Source: JBCCQH01 sp039024435 (lineage in GTDB: Bacteria; Bacteroidota; Bacteroidia; J057; JADKCL01). From it: a DNA stretch of 64,000 nucleotides. Shown piece by piece: positions 37,477 to 47,349 of this stretch. Position 1 is the stretch's first letter, and each line of letters begins with the position of its first letter. Where the stretch lies: assembly GCA_039024435.1 (NCBI GenBank), contig JBCCQH010000002.1, positions 117,030 through 181,029 on the forward strand, written 5' to 3'. The translations under genes were made by a program, and so were the position numbers. The notes below the pieces were generated by a model, which worked only from the letters and a program-made list of their open reading frames with translations, made no database searches and was not told the origin of the DNA.

Positions 37477-38937
37477 TTACTTGGTAAATATGACCCGCGG
37501 CAGCTCCAGGGAAGCGGCCGGAGGACCGGGCAGATGGACGGAAAAGCGGGCATCGGGATCGACGTAGTTGTGGCGATCAACCGAAGCGATGGAAAAGTAG
37601 GCCATGATCTCAGCCAGTCCCTGCTCGACGGGATGGATTTCCAGGATTTCTTCCAGGCTGATTTGGGATCGGTCGCGCAGCAGGGTGCGGATTCGCTTCC
37701 GTAGCGCGGCCTGATCGACAAAGAACTGGTCCACCAAGTGGCTGAGGTCGGCCTGGTCCAGGCGTTCGGTGGCGGCTTGCGGGACCGGGGGAGTCACCGG
37801 TCGGACGGGCGCCTGGCCAAGGGGGCGTTCCAGGGGGAAACTGACCTCGACAGTTTCTTCCACCTGGGCAAATGCCGCATCCGAGGGTGGGTCATCGCGG
37901 CGGTCCCGGGCGGCCTTGCGGATGGCATCGATCAGGGCCAGGGCGCGCTTGCGTTCGCGGAGATTTTGCTCGGCGACGATGCGGTTCAGCTTTTCCGCCA
38001 ACAACTGGTTCGAGTCAAAGACTTTCTGGCCGTTTTGGTAGAGAAAGCGGCGGATATTGGCCAGGAGGCGGTCGTGGATCGGGATGTCGCGCTCCCGCAA
38101 CAGGTCAAATACCGCCATGACAAGCTCCCGGAGTTCGTCCTGCTTGCGGTCGTCGATGAGGTATTCCCAGAAGGCGTAAAAGCTGCGCCCTTGGTCGTTT
38201 TCCCGGAGGGATTCGATTTGGTCGAGGGCAAATCCGAGCAGTTCGCCGCGCTTGTGGACGAGCTCGGCTTGCCGGTCGTAAATGTCACGTACGATTTGCT
38301 TGAAAATTTTCTCGACCCCGCGGAAATCGGAAAGCAGGCCCTTCGCGGTGCGGTTGACTTCGTGGAAACGCTCCTTGATTTGGGTGTCGGAAAATGCTTC
38401 CACACGGCCGGTGCGCTGGATGTCGCGGATCTGGCTTTGCAGGTGCTTGATTTGGCCTTTGAGTTCCCGGATTTTGGAATTGGGGTCCTCTTGGCTGCCG
38501 CTCACGATGTCGCGGAGTTTGGCAAATATGTCCTGCAGGCGCGATTCGGTGCCGATGAACTCACGCGCTTGCAACTCCTGGACAAAGGCGAGGGCCTTTT
38601 CCGTCTCCGGGGTCAATTCCAACCAATCGTTGCCCGCCTCGTCGGGAATGCGCCGCAACCAGCCTTCACGGATCCACTTTTCGATGCGCAAGTGGGCCTG
38701 GCGGGGGAGGTCCGGTTCGTTTTCCTCCTCGTCCTCCTCCGGCGGCAGCTCATCGGTGTAGTAAAATTCGAGAAAATCGACCAGGGCTCCTTCCACTTCG
38801 ACCGCCGGTCGGGTGGGAACCTCCTCGGCTTTGAACTGGCGGTGGAGAAATGCCAAAATGAGGGGAGCGCGCCGGGCGCGAACGAGTCGCCAGGCTTCCG
38901 AGGAATCGTACAAACTCCCGAGGGATTCCAGATCCAT
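37477..38937 (-). CDS. jetA: Wadjet protein JetA (DUF3375, kleisin-like)
   Basis: 486 residues from the ATG at 38937; a GTG 9 bp upstream is possible. The N-terminus (RRAPLILAFLHRQFK, then LELTPETEKALAFVQEL and REFIGTESRLQDIF, about 25-140) is typical of DUF3375, which marks the type I Wadjet kleisin. The C-terminus holds the SMC-contacting helical part. First gene of jetABCD. In natural Wadjet systems the complex senses and cleaves small circular DNA. Confidence 0.9.
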   Translation of the reverse strand: MDLESLGSLYDSSEAWRLVRARRAPLILAFLHRQFKAEEVPTRPAVEVEGALVDFLEFYYTDELPPEEDEEENEPDLPRQAHLRIEKWIREGWLRRIPDEAGNDWLELTPETEKALAFVQELQAREFIGTESRLQDIFAKLRDIVSGSQEDPNSKIRELKGQIKHLQSQIRDIQRTGRVEAFSDTQIKERFHEVNRTAKGLLSDFRGVEKIFKQIVRDIYDRQAELVHKRGELLGFALDQIESLRENDQGRSFYAFWEYLIDDRKQDELRELVMAVFDLLRERDIPIHDRLLANIRRFLYQNGQKVFDSNQLLAEKLNRIVAEQNLRERKRALALIDAIRKAARDRRDDPPSDAAFAQVEETVEVSFPLERPLGQAPVRPVTPPVPQAATERLDQADLSHLVDQFFVDQAALRKRIRTLLRDRSQISLEEILEIHPVEQGLAEIMAYFSIASVDRHNYVDPDARFSVHLPGPPAASLELPRVIFTK

Positions 38938-39087
38938 CTTTCCCACGTGCCTTCGGGTTTTGGGTTACCATTTTGGAGGAGCGGGAAATTACATATTGGC
39001 GGGCAAATGCGAAATGAACGTGGATAAGTTTTTTTGTTGGGGGGAAATAGCCGATCTCAGGTGAGGGATAGATTGTCCCACTATTTC

Positions 39088-39254
39088 CGTTCGGACGACA
39101 ACCTTACCTTGGGAGTTGTTGGGTGGATCCTTAGGGTGCCCCAGAGGAGAGTTGACACGGTATCCAAAAATCTACCGATAAAGTTGCATCGTAGGTTTGT
39201 GGTGGATCGGGCGTACCTGAGGATATTTCAAGCCTTGAATGATTGTCCTCCGCT
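39088..39254 (-). repeat. ~170 bp intergenic element, copy 3
   Basis: Reverse-oriented member of the family at 24991 and 30342, in the divergent gap between jetA and the helicase gene. Read on the minus strand it has GGAGGACA, CAAGGCTTGAAATATCCT, GGGGCACC, AGGATC and GTCGTCCG. The short stem is AGGT (39193-39196) with ACCT (39215-39218). The plus strand reads YLRIFQAL and DDNLTLGVV, close to copy 1. The rest of the 401 bp gap has no supported gene. Confidence 0.55.
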
Positions 39255-39338
39255 TCTGTCGATTCACCGCCCCCCCAAACCTCCCAAATTTCCTATATTG
39301 CCCGGGGCGTCGCTAGAATCGGCGACTCGGCGTGCAGC

Positions 39339-41189
39339 ATGGCAAAGAGTAAATTGCAGTTGGATCGGGACAATCAGGCGTTTATGCAAGCCTGGGACAT
39401 CGTCAATCGCACCAATGTCTCGCTTTTTCTCACGGGGAAGGCCGGTACTGGCAAGACGACCTTTCTCAAGCTGCTCAAAGAGCAGACCAAGAAAAGGATG
39501 ATCATTGCCGCCCCCACCGGTGTAGCCGCGATCAATGCGGGAGGAACCACGTTGCATTCTATGTTTGGTATTCCTTTCGGTCCGTTTGTTCCGGGGGATC
39601 ACCGCCTGCGCGAACGGCCCTTGCCCGGCGATCCCACCCGCGGAACCATCTACTCGCATTTTACCTTCAACCGGAGCAAGCTGGAATTGCTGCAAAAAGT
39701 TGAGTTGCTGGTGATTGATGAAATCTCCATGGTGCGCTGCGATTTGCTCGACGTGGTAGACAAATTGCTGCGGGTCTTTGCGAAAAAAGACCGGCGATTG
39801 CCCTTTGGCGGGGTGCAAGTCCTGCTGATCGGAGATCCATTTCAACTGCCGCCCATCGCCCAGCCCGACGATTGGGAGATCCTTGCGCCGCATTATCCCT
39901 CGCGCTTCTTCTTCCACGCCCTCAGCTACCAAGCCCTGGCGCCGATCCACATCGAACTGACGAAGGTCTACCGCCAGAAAGATGCCGATTTCATCCAGTT
40001 GCTCAACCGGGTTCGGGTGGGGAAAGTCGCCCTGGAGCACCAGCAGCACCTCAATTCCCGCCAACTCGATCAGCCATTGGATAAAATTCCTCCCGGCGCG
40101 ATTGTGCTGGCGACCCACCGCCACCAAGCGGAAAGGGTCAATCGGCGGGAACTGGACCGATTGACCGGTACGCCAAAGTTGTATTTGGGCATCATCAAGG
40201 ACGACTTTCCCGAATCCATGGTCCGGGCGCCCCGGGAACTTTCCCTCAAAGTCGGAGCCCAGGTGATGTTCGTCAAAAACGATACCGGCGAGGCCCGCAA
40301 ATACTACAACGGCATGCTCGGTGAGGTGCTGGATCTGCAGGACGACAAGATCATCGTGGGCCGGGCCGGGAAACAAAATATCGAGGTCGAACGGGACATC
40401 TGGCAAAATATCCGCTACGTCTGGAACGAAGAAAGCAAGGCCATCGAAGAGGAAGTGTTGGGGACGTACACCCAATTTCCGCTGACCCTGGCCTGGGCCA
40501 TTACCGTACACAAAAGCCAGGGATTGACTTTTGACCGGGTGATCGCCGACCTGGGCCAGGCCTTTGAAGACGGGCAGGTCTACGTTGCTTTGAGTCGTTG
40601 CACCAGTTTTGCCGGGCTATCGCTTACCCGGACCATCCCCGCCGAGGCCATCCGGGTCAATCCGGACGTCCGCTGGTTTTCCGAACAACTGACCGCTGCC
40701 TCCGAAATCGAGGCGCGCATCCAAGACCACCAAGCGGACCAAAAGTACCGAGCCGCCCGAAAAGCCCTGCAAGAGCAAGCGTGGGAGAGCGCATTTCAAC
40801 GGTTTTTTGAAGCCGTAGACCTGCGGGATCCGGAGAAGGATGGCACACTGAAGCGATTTTTCCTCGCCTACGTCCAGCGCAATCATCACGCCCGGGATCT
40901 GCTCCGCGAAAAAGAACAACTGATCGCCCAGCTGCACGCGGAAATCGACCAGCAAGAACAGGCCCTGCATGCCGCCCAGCACGAGCGGCGCCAGCAGCAG
41001 CAACTTGCCGAGGAGCGGGAAGCGGAACTTGCGGAAAGAAATGCGGAATTGTACGCCCAGGGCCGGGCGCAGCAATCCCAGGCGGAAACCATCGCCCAAC
41101 GAGACCGGATGCTGGACGATCTCCGGCAAGAAGTGGCCCGCTTGCGGGCAGAATTGGATGAAGAACCTTCTGGGGAAACCCAACCTTGA
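39339..41189 (+). CDS. PIF1/RecD-like DNA helicase
   Basis: 616 residues from the ATG at 39339; the open frame begins 96 bp earlier but without coding character. Superfamily 1 motifs: Walker A LTGKAGTGKTTFL (about 31-43), APTGVAAINAGGTTLHSMF (motif Ia, about 57-75), Walker B LLVIDEISMV (about 121-130), LIGDPFQLPP (motif III, about 164), and AITVHKSQGLTFDRV plus VYVALSRC (motifs V and VI, about 387-422). The C-terminal 130 residues are a Gln/Glu-rich coiled coil, beyond the usual PIF1 core. DNA unwinding in repair or replication. Divergent from jetA. Confidence 0.93.
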   Translation: MAKSKLQLDRDNQAFMQAWDIVNRTNVSLFLTGKAGTGKTTFLKLLKEQTKKRMIIAAPTGVAAINAGGTTLHSMFGIPFGPFVPGDHRLRERPLPGDPTRGTIYSHFTFNRSKLELLQKVELLVIDEISMVRCDLLDVVDKLLRVFAKKDRRLPFGGVQVLLIGDPFQLPPIAQPDDWEILAPHYPSRFFFHALSYQALAPIHIELTKVYRQKDADFIQLLNRVRVGKVALEHQQHLNSRQLDQPLDKIPPGAIVLATHRHQAERVNRRELDRLTGTPKLYLGIIKDDFPESMVRAPRELSLKVGAQVMFVKNDTGEARKYYNGMLGEVLDLQDDKIIVGRAGKQNIEVERDIWQNIRYVWNEESKAIEEEVLGTYTQFPLTLAWAITVHKSQGLTFDRVIADLGQAFEDGQVYVALSRCTSFAGLSLTRTIPAEAIRVNPDVRWFSEQLTAASEIEARIQDHQADQKYRAARKALQEQAWESAFQRFFEAVDLRDPEKDGTLKRFFLAYVQRNHHARDLLREKEQLIAQLHAEIDQQEQALHAAQHERRQQQQLAEEREAELAERNAELYAQGRAQQSQAETIAQRDRMLDDLRQEVARLRAELDEEPSGETQP

Positions 41190-41230
41190 CCAGGCAACCG
41201 CACCGCAATCATTCGGTTATTTTCCGCGCC

Positions 41231-44200
41231 CTAGCGTCCCAAGAACACCCGCACTGGCCCGCCATTGCGGGCAACCACGATCAAGGTGCGGCCATCGGCG
41301 CGGCGCAGCTTGACCAGGTCTTTCACGTCGCCCTGGGCGAAGAATCCGCTCCGGGCAAATGGCACCGGCGTAAAATCGCCCCGGTCATTTCCGCGCAATA
41401 CCAAACCCACCGAGGCGTCGTGGCGGCAGGTTTCCACCTCCGCCCCAAACATATTGCCCGCCAGCAGCAAATCTTGCTGTCCGTCCCCATCGACATCGTA
41501 CACCACCGATGCATTGACGGGGGATACCTGGGCTTCGCTGGGGAGGGCGTGGACCGCAAATTTGCCATTCCCCAGATTTTCGATCCAGGAGGAGTGCATC
41601 CAGGTCGCCGCGTAGTGCAGGGATTTGTCCAAAGCGCCCCCGTAGATGTCGACCAGCGAGGCCTCAGCAAAGGTGTTGTAATTGGGAAATTTGGTTTTGA
41701 GGTCGGGAATCTGTTCGCTGGAGCACTGCCTCCCGCGTACCGGATACGGCACCCCATCCTGGTGATAGCCCAGGACGATGTCACTCTGACCGTTTTCATC
41801 CAGATCGCCGCTGTACACCAAGAAGGGAGCGGCAAAGTTTCCGCGGTATTTCGTATTCAGTCCCAGGTTTCCCGCGACAAAGTCCTCGTCGCCGTCGCCG
41901 TCCACGTCGAGGACATTGAGTGAATACCACCACCCTACATATTTTTCCAGGCCGGAACCCTCCGTGGCTTCCACAAAATTTCCCTGTCCACGGTTGATGA
42001 ACAAGCGGGGGGACATCCACTCCCCCACCAGGAGCAGATCGGGGTCGCCATCCGCATCTACGTCGCTGAAACGGGCATCGGTGATCATGCCGGTGGGGGC
42101 GGGTGACATCATCTTGATGCCATAATTCAGGAAGCGGCCGTTGTGCCAAATGAACAGTTCTGAGTTCACCGGAGCGGGGTATTTTCCCGGCTTCACCCGC
42201 CCGGTGACGAAGAGATCCTGATCCCCATCGTGGTCCACGTCCGCCGCGCGCACCCGCCCCCCGGAAACAGAGTTGCGCCCCAGCAGATCGGTGGCATCGG
42301 AAAATGTACCGTCCCCGTCATTTCGGTAGAGCCGGTCCTGGTACCGCGCATCGCCCGCGGGAAATTCATTGGAGCCGGAGACGACGTACAAGTCCAGATC
42401 GCCGTCGCCCTCCAGGTCAAAAAACAGGGCGCCCATGTCTTCCCGCGTGGCGTGGGCCGCCCAAGGTTGTGAACCAGCGGGGCGAAAGGTTCCCGCCGCA
42501 GTCTGCACGTACAAACTCCCCGCTTGTCCGGCCGCGCCCCCGATGAAGAGATCGTCCCACCCGTCGCCATTGGCATCGCCTGTGGCCAGCATCGGTCCGT
42601 TTTGCGAATAGGTGTGCGGCAGGAGCACTTCGCGGTCAAAGTCATCGAAAAAGCGCTCCTGGTGGCGAAAATCAAGGCCGTGGCCTTTTACGGGCCGCAG
42701 CATTTGGGCCATCTGGGGCGGCAGCGTCCCCGCCCCGGCATTTTGGTGATCCACTTCGATTCGAGCAACCTTGGCCTCCAGGTCCAAGGTCTGCGCTTTG
42801 CCGTCCGGCCAGCGGATTTCAAGGCGGACCGGGATGTCCCCAGCCGCAATCCCAAAGTGTAAAATTTGTTCGGAGGCCGATTGGAAGCCCCGGGTGCCGG
42901 TCAATTGGCCAAATTGTATGCCTTTTTCGGTGGTGAGCCGTGCGGTGGCGCCCAGCCCGGTGGGATTGCCGGCCGGTCCCTTGAATGCGACCCGCAGGGA
43001 GCGATTGCCGGCGTCACTTTTATTTTCCAACAAAGTCGCCGGCGCATTGACATTGTTCAGAACGAGGTCCAGGTCGCCATCCCGGTCAAAATCGGCGACG
43101 GCGGCGCCATTGGAAAAGCCTTTTGCGGTAAATCCCCAGTCCTGACTCACGTCGGAAAAGGTGAGGTCGCCCTGGTTGCGGTAGACAAAGTTTGCCACCG
43201 GATCGACCGGCATTTGCTGGGTCAGCGCCTCCCAGTTGTTGTGCAAATCGGGCATCATCCGGCCGAGGAGTTTTTTGGTGAAGTCATTGTCCCGGACATC
43301 GCGCCGCATGCCATTGGTCACGATCAGATCCTTGAACCCATCGTTGTCGAGGTCGGCAAGGAGGGGCGACCAGCTCCAGTCGGTATTGGCGACTCCGGCC
43401 AGTTCTGCAATATCGCCGAAGGTGCCGTTGCCGTTGTTCAGTTGCAGCACATTCTGCATGTATTGGAAATGGCGGCCCTGGTTGACGTTGTCCCAGAATG
43501 CTTCCGGATTCATGCCCGACATATTGGTTTTCTTGCGGCGGTTGTCCTGCGCCATCATGTCCACGACGACTAGGTCCAGGTGGCCGTCGTTGTTGAAGTC
43601 GCCGGCGTCGACGCCCATGGAAAAGTTCGAAGTGTGCAGAAAAGAAGCGAAAATGCCGTTGCGGAAGGTGCCGTCTCCCTGGTTGATCCAGTAGTAATCG
43701 GGCTCGGAGTAATCGTTGGCGATGTAAATGTCGGTGCGGTTGTCGCCGTTCAGGTCCGCGGCAATCACCCCCAAGCCAAAGCCCCAGTTGCGTACGCCGG
43801 CCGCGTCGGTGACATCAGTGAAGTGCCCGCCGTCATTGCGGTAGAGGCGGTCGGTTTCCTTGTTGTTGGGATTGCGTTCGGCGCCAATCCGCAGGTCGAG
43901 CGGAGCCTCAAAGTTGACCGGGTGATTGAGCACGTACAGGTCGAGGTCATTGTCGCCGTCGTAGTCAAAAAAGGTGGCTTGTACGGAGCGGCCCGGATCA
44001 TCGATCCCGTATTCGGCTGCCTTTTCGGTAAAGGTCAGGTCGCCATTGTTGATGAACAGCAGATTGTGCAGGGCCGGGTGCTCCACCCAATATCCGGCCT
44101 GGCAGACATAAATGTCGGGATAGCCGTCGGCGTTGACGTCGGCAATGGTGACGCCCGTGGTCCAGGCTTCTTTGCCGGCGGTTCCGCTTGTGGGGGTGAT

Positions 44201-44497
44201 GTCTTCGAAGGTGAAGCCCCCCCGGTTGCGAAATAGGCGGTTGGGGACAGTATTGCCGGTAAAGTAAAGGTCCGGCCATCCATCCCGATCAAAGTCCGCC
44301 ACCGCCACGCCGCCACCATTGTAGACATTCATGTAGCGAAAAAAATTCCATTCCGAGTCTTCCGTGAGGTGATTGGTAAAGGTCAGGTGCGAGCTCGGCT
44401 CCGGGATGGCCCGGAAGGCAGTTTGGGCGGAGGCGGTCCCAAATACAACGCCGATCAGCCCCGCGATCAGCATCCAATTGGAGAATCGGTTTCGCAT
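41231..44497 (-). CDS. Secreted FG-GAP/VCBS repeat protein with UnbV/ASPIC domain
   Basis: 1088 residues with a signal peptide (MLIAGLIGVVFGTASAQ). Two sets of FG-GAP/VCBS repeats with calcium-binding DxDxDG turns (VADFDRDGWPDLYF, FFDYDGDNDLDLYVLN, and near 860 DVDGDGDEDFVAGNLGL) surround an UnbV/ASPIC segment at about 490-600, LRVAFKGPAGNPTGLGATARL and FHFGIAAGD-type. This CRTAC1-like arrangement is common on Bacteroidetes cell surfaces and in carbohydrate-related loci. No T9SS tail is seen. Function unknown, probably adhesion or structural. Confidence 0.9.
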   Translation of the reverse strand: MRNRFSNWMLIAGLIGVVFGTASAQTAFRAIPEPSSHLTFTNHLTEDSEWNFFRYMNVYNGGGVAVADFDRDGWPDLYFTGNTVPNRLFRNRGGFTFEDITPTSGTAGKEAWTTGVTIADVNADGYPDIYVCQAGYWVEHPALHNLLFINNGDLTFTEKAAEYGIDDPGRSVQATFFDYDGDNDLDLYVLNHPVNFEAPLDLRIGAERNPNNKETDRLYRNDGGHFTDVTDAAGVRNWGFGLGVIAADLNGDNRTDIYIANDYSEPDYYWINQGDGTFRNGIFASFLHTSNFSMGVDAGDFNNDGHLDLVVVDMMAQDNRRKKTNMSGMNPEAFWDNVNQGRHFQYMQNVLQLNNGNGTFGDIAELAGVANTDWSWSPLLADLDNDGFKDLIVTNGMRRDVRDNDFTKKLLGRMMPDLHNNWEALTQQMPVDPVANFVYRNQGDLTFSDVSQDWGFTAKGFSNGAAVADFDRDGDLDLVLNNVNAPATLLENKSDAGNRSLRVAFKGPAGNPTGLGATARLTTEKGIQFGQLTGTRGFQSASEQILHFGIAAGDIPVRLEIRWPDGKAQTLDLEAKVARIEVDHQNAGAGTLPPQMAQMLRPVKGHGLDFRHQERFFDDFDREVLLPHTYSQNGPMLATGDANGDGWDDLFIGGAAGQAGSLYVQTAAGTFRPAGSQPWAAHATREDMGALFFDLEGDGDLDLYVVSGSNEFPAGDARYQDRLYRNDGDGTFSDATDLLGRNSVSGGRVRAADVDHDGDQDLFVTGRVKPGKYPAPVNSELFIWHNGRFLNYGIKMMSPAPTGMITDARFSDVDADGDPDLLLVGEWMSPRLFINRGQGNFVEATEGSGLEKYVGWWYSLNVLDVDGDGDEDFVAGNLGLNTKYRGNFAAPFLVYSGDLDENGQSDIVLGYHQDGVPYPVRGRQCSSEQIPDLKTKFPNYNTFAEASLVDIYGGALDKSLHYAATWMHSSWIENLGNGKFAVHALPSEAQVSPVNASVVYDVDGDGQQDLLLAGNMFGAEVETCRHDASVGLVLRGNDRGDFTPVPFARSGFFAQGDVKDLVKLRRADGRTLIVVARNGGPVRVFLGR

Positions 44498-44834
44498 AGC
44501 GGCAATTTAAAGAACGGACGCTCGGCGAAATGGTAATCTCGTGTCGAAAATGTAAAATTGTTGGGCATTTAACCTGGCGCAATCTTCTGGTGATCCTGGG
44601 CACAACCTGCACCGGGATTCGTGCGTAGACAGAAACGCCACAAAGTCAGTGAAGCCGGCCGCATTTGTCGGCAATTCCGTGCTTCAGTCGAAAGAAGTGG
44701 TTATCTTAGCCTCCGAAAATGTCCATCGCTTGTGTGCTTTGTTCCGTCAAGGAGCAGCAATTGAATTTCACGCTATTGTTTGCCGTTTTGATTTTCAACC
44801 CTGGATCTATTCCAGACCTGGCGACCTATTTCGG
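44498..44834. other. Divergent intergenic region, FG-GAP gene and cyclase
   Basis: 337 bp between two divergent starts. Read on the minus strand there is TACATTTT near 44551 as a partial -7 box for the FG-GAP gene. The open frame that extends from the cyclase to 44649 shows no coding character. Nothing else is seen. Confidence 0.35.
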
Positions 44835-46943
44835 ATGAATCTTCGACCCACCATCCTGTTTTTCCTCCTGATGTTGGCCTTTGCTCTGCGGGCGGCAGCC
44901 GAACCGCCGCGGGCAGAAAATGCCTTGCTCGACCTTTCGGGGTGGAAATGGGAGGCCGGTGGCGTGGTGGAGCTCGCGGGTGAATGGCAGATGTACTGGG
45001 AACAACTCCTCCCACCAGCCGCCATTTCCGAGGGGGCTCGTCTGCCGTCCCTGATCGAGCTTCCGGGCAATTGGAACGCCAAAGAACGCAACGGAAGGCC
45101 ACTCGGCCCGACGGGGTACGGGACCTTTCGCCTGCGGGTGCTGCTTCCTCCCGGAGATCAAATCCTGGCGCTGCGCATCCCGCCGATTCGCAGCGCGTTC
45201 AAACTCTGGTGCAATGGCATCGCCATCGCATCTTCGGGAACCGTAGCGGACAATTCCGAAGCCTATCGGCCGAGTTACCATCCCCAAATCGTTGCCCTTT
45301 CCGAGACCCAAGGGCGCCTGGACCTGGTCTTGCAGGTCAGCAACTTTGACCACCGCCACGGCGGCATTAGCTTTCCGGTTTCTATCGGCCCCCACGCTGA
45401 GGTCATACAACAGCACAACCGCCGCAACATGTACGGGATCTTTCTGATGGCGGCGGTATTTGTCATGGCCCTCTATCACCTTGGAATCTACCTCATCCGG
45501 AAGAAAGAACGCTCCGCACTCGCGTTTGCGATGTATTGCTTCTTCGCTTTTCTGCGCATTCCCCTGGAAGGGCAGTACATTTTTTACCAATTGTTTCCGG
45601 GCACGGATTTGATTTTTTGGCTGAAGTTTGACTACCTAACTTTCCTGGGGGTAGGCTTTGGATTTTGTTACTTCCTTTCCCATCTGTTTCCGGAAGAATG
45701 GAGCCGCCGCATGACCCGGATCATCGCCGGTGTCATCGGGCTCATGGCACTCGTTGTGGTGGCGATTCCCGTGCGCGCTTCCCTGATTTACGTTCCCCTG
45801 ATCCAGGTCATTATCCTGCTCGGAGGCGCTTACTGCATCTACGTAATCGTGCAAGCAGCCCGCCACAAGCAGGCCGGCAGCGGCATGATGCTGTTTGCCG
45901 TTTCGGTGTTTTTCATCTTCTACGTGAACGATGTTCTCTACTATTCCTCCAGTCTGTCCACCGGAGTACTGACCACCTCGGCCACGCTGCTGTTCATCTT
46001 TATCCAGGCTTTTCTGCTCTCCAGCCGCTATTCCAATGCCTTTTCCCTCACCGAAGTGTACGCTCGGACTTTTCAGAAGTTTGTGCCGCGCCAATTTTTG
46101 GACCGCATCGCGAAGAACGGGATTAGTTCCATCGAACTGGGCAACGCTGCTCCGGAAGAGGCGGTGATTCTGTTCAGCGATATCCGCGGCTTCACCGCTC
46201 TGTCGGAACAGATGTCACCGAATGAAGTGTTCCAGTTCCTCAACGAGTACCTCTCCCGGCTGGAGCCTTCCATTCGGGCCAATGGCGGATTTGTCGACAA
46301 GTACCTGGGCGATGCGATCATGGCCTTGTTCACCGACGAAGATGATTCCAACAGTTCGGAGAATGCGTTGCGTGCGGCCATCGGGATGCAGGGAGCGCTG
46401 AAGGCACTCAATCGGGACCGCGCAGCGAACGGGCTCCCCCCATTGGCTTCGGGAATCGGTCTGCACTACGGAAAAGTCATCATCGGGACGGTCGGCGGCG
46501 GAGAGCGGATGGATTCCACGGCGATCGGCGATGCGGTGAATTTGGCTTCGCGCGTGGAGGGAGCGTCCAAAATCTACCAGGTTCCGGTCCTGGCGACCGA
46601 CGAAGTGGTGGAAGCCCTCCCGGTCAGCCACCCTTTTCGCCTGCGCTTTCTGGATCGGGTACGGGTCGTCGGGCGCGAACAGCCGGTCGGGTTGTGGGAA
46701 GTGCGCGGTACCAGCGATCAATCGGACCACGCCGCCGATCTGGCCCGCATCGCCCTGTTTGAACGCGCGGTTCAGGAATACCTGCAAGGCAACTTTCTCC
46801 CGGCGCGCCAAGGCTTCGAGGCCTATTTGGAATTGGTTCCCGCCGACGGCCCGGCCCAGCTTTATCTGCAGCGCTGCGAGGAACAATCGGTGCGGGCCCT
46901 GCCCGCTGGCTGGACGGGGGTGACGGATTTGGGGAGTAAGTGA
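44835..46943 (+). CDS. Membrane adenylate/guanylate cyclase with 7TMR-DISM sensor
   Basis: 702 residues from ATG 44835. A signal peptide (ILFFLLMLAFALRAAAEP) is followed by a periplasmic 7TMR-DISMED2-like jelly roll (about 25-200; LSGWKWEAGGVVELAGEW, FRLRVLLPPGD) and seven membrane helices (about 205-420). The class III cyclase domain follows (about 435-600): AVILFSDIRGFTALSEQM has the first metal-binding Asp and DKYLGDAIMALF the second. The last 70 residues are helical with a TPR-like VQEYLQGNFLPARQGFE segment. It would make cAMP or cGMP in the cytoplasm in response to a periplasmic ligand. Nucleotide choice cannot be told. Confidence 0.92.
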   Translation: MNLRPTILFFLLMLAFALRAAAEPPRAENALLDLSGWKWEAGGVVELAGEWQMYWEQLLPPAAISEGARLPSLIELPGNWNAKERNGRPLGPTGYGTFRLRVLLPPGDQILALRIPPIRSAFKLWCNGIAIASSGTVADNSEAYRPSYHPQIVALSETQGRLDLVLQVSNFDHRHGGISFPVSIGPHAEVIQQHNRRNMYGIFLMAAVFVMALYHLGIYLIRKKERSALAFAMYCFFAFLRIPLEGQYIFYQLFPGTDLIFWLKFDYLTFLGVGFGFCYFLSHLFPEEWSRRMTRIIAGVIGLMALVVVAIPVRASLIYVPLIQVIILLGGAYCIYVIVQAARHKQAGSGMMLFAVSVFFIFYVNDVLYYSSSLSTGVLTTSATLLFIFIQAFLLSSRYSNAFSLTEVYARTFQKFVPRQFLDRIAKNGISSIELGNAAPEEAVILFSDIRGFTALSEQMSPNEVFQFLNEYLSRLEPSIRANGGFVDKYLGDAIMALFTDEDDSNSSENALRAAIGMQGALKALNRDRAANGLPPLASGIGLHYGKVIIGTVGGGERMDSTAIGDAVNLASRVEGASKIYQVPVLATDEVVEALPVSHPFRLRFLDRVRVVGREQPVGLWEVRGTSDQSDHAADLARIALFERAVQEYLQGNFLPARQGFEAYLELVPADGPAQLYLQRCEEQSVRALPAGWTGVTDLGSK

Positions 46944-47349
46944 TGGGAGGGACGTACGGATAAGAACAGCTTGTTGGCCGTCCGGCTCCCTTTGTAGAAC
47001 TTATTGGGTATCATCAGCGTCGTATACGTTTAAACCAAGTTGTCTTTTTCGGATTTCTCCATCTTGGTTGGTGTTGGCCAAACTTTACATTTGATCAAGT
47101 GATTTAAAGATTTGCGGCGCGTAATACCGCGGAGATCTTCCCAGGAAAACGGTCAGAAATACCAAAGTTGGTTCGCCATCTTAACCTGTTCGCCGAGTGA
47201 CATATCCATGTGCATTGGGGAAGTAAGCCCCAAAAAAATTAATGACGACCGGCCACGAAATGACCGTCAAGCTTGATTTTATGGAAGGTAAATGATTAAT
47301 TGCAGTGTCTTTCGAGAAGAAGGCACCGTTACATTTTATGAAGTAAGTT
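46944..47349. other. Intergenic region before locus B
   Basis: 406 bp between two plus-strand genes, which must hold the promoter of the ten-gene locus B operon. A weak -7 candidate (TACATTTT) lies near 47331. A 6 bp hairpin TTGGGG/CCCCAA (47215-47233) is followed by seven A, which is the wrong polarity for a plus-strand terminator. No gene or RNA is recognised. Confidence 0.35.

Noticed and set aside
32302..38937. A MukBEF chromosome condensin
   Set aside because: The fourth gene encodes a Toprim nuclease-like JetD, and the first is DUF3375, which fits Wadjet instead.
37738..39027. A 429-codon plus-strand open frame
   Set aside because: It is antisense to jetA, whose family motifs are clear; long antisense frames are expected in GC-rich codon usage.
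39264..40511. A 415-codon minus-strand open frame
   Set aside because: It is antisense to the PIF1-like helicase, which has all helicase motifs on the other strand.
47215..47240. A terminator after the cyclase gene
   Set aside because: The hairpin is only 6 bp and is followed by A residues, not T, on the plus strand.
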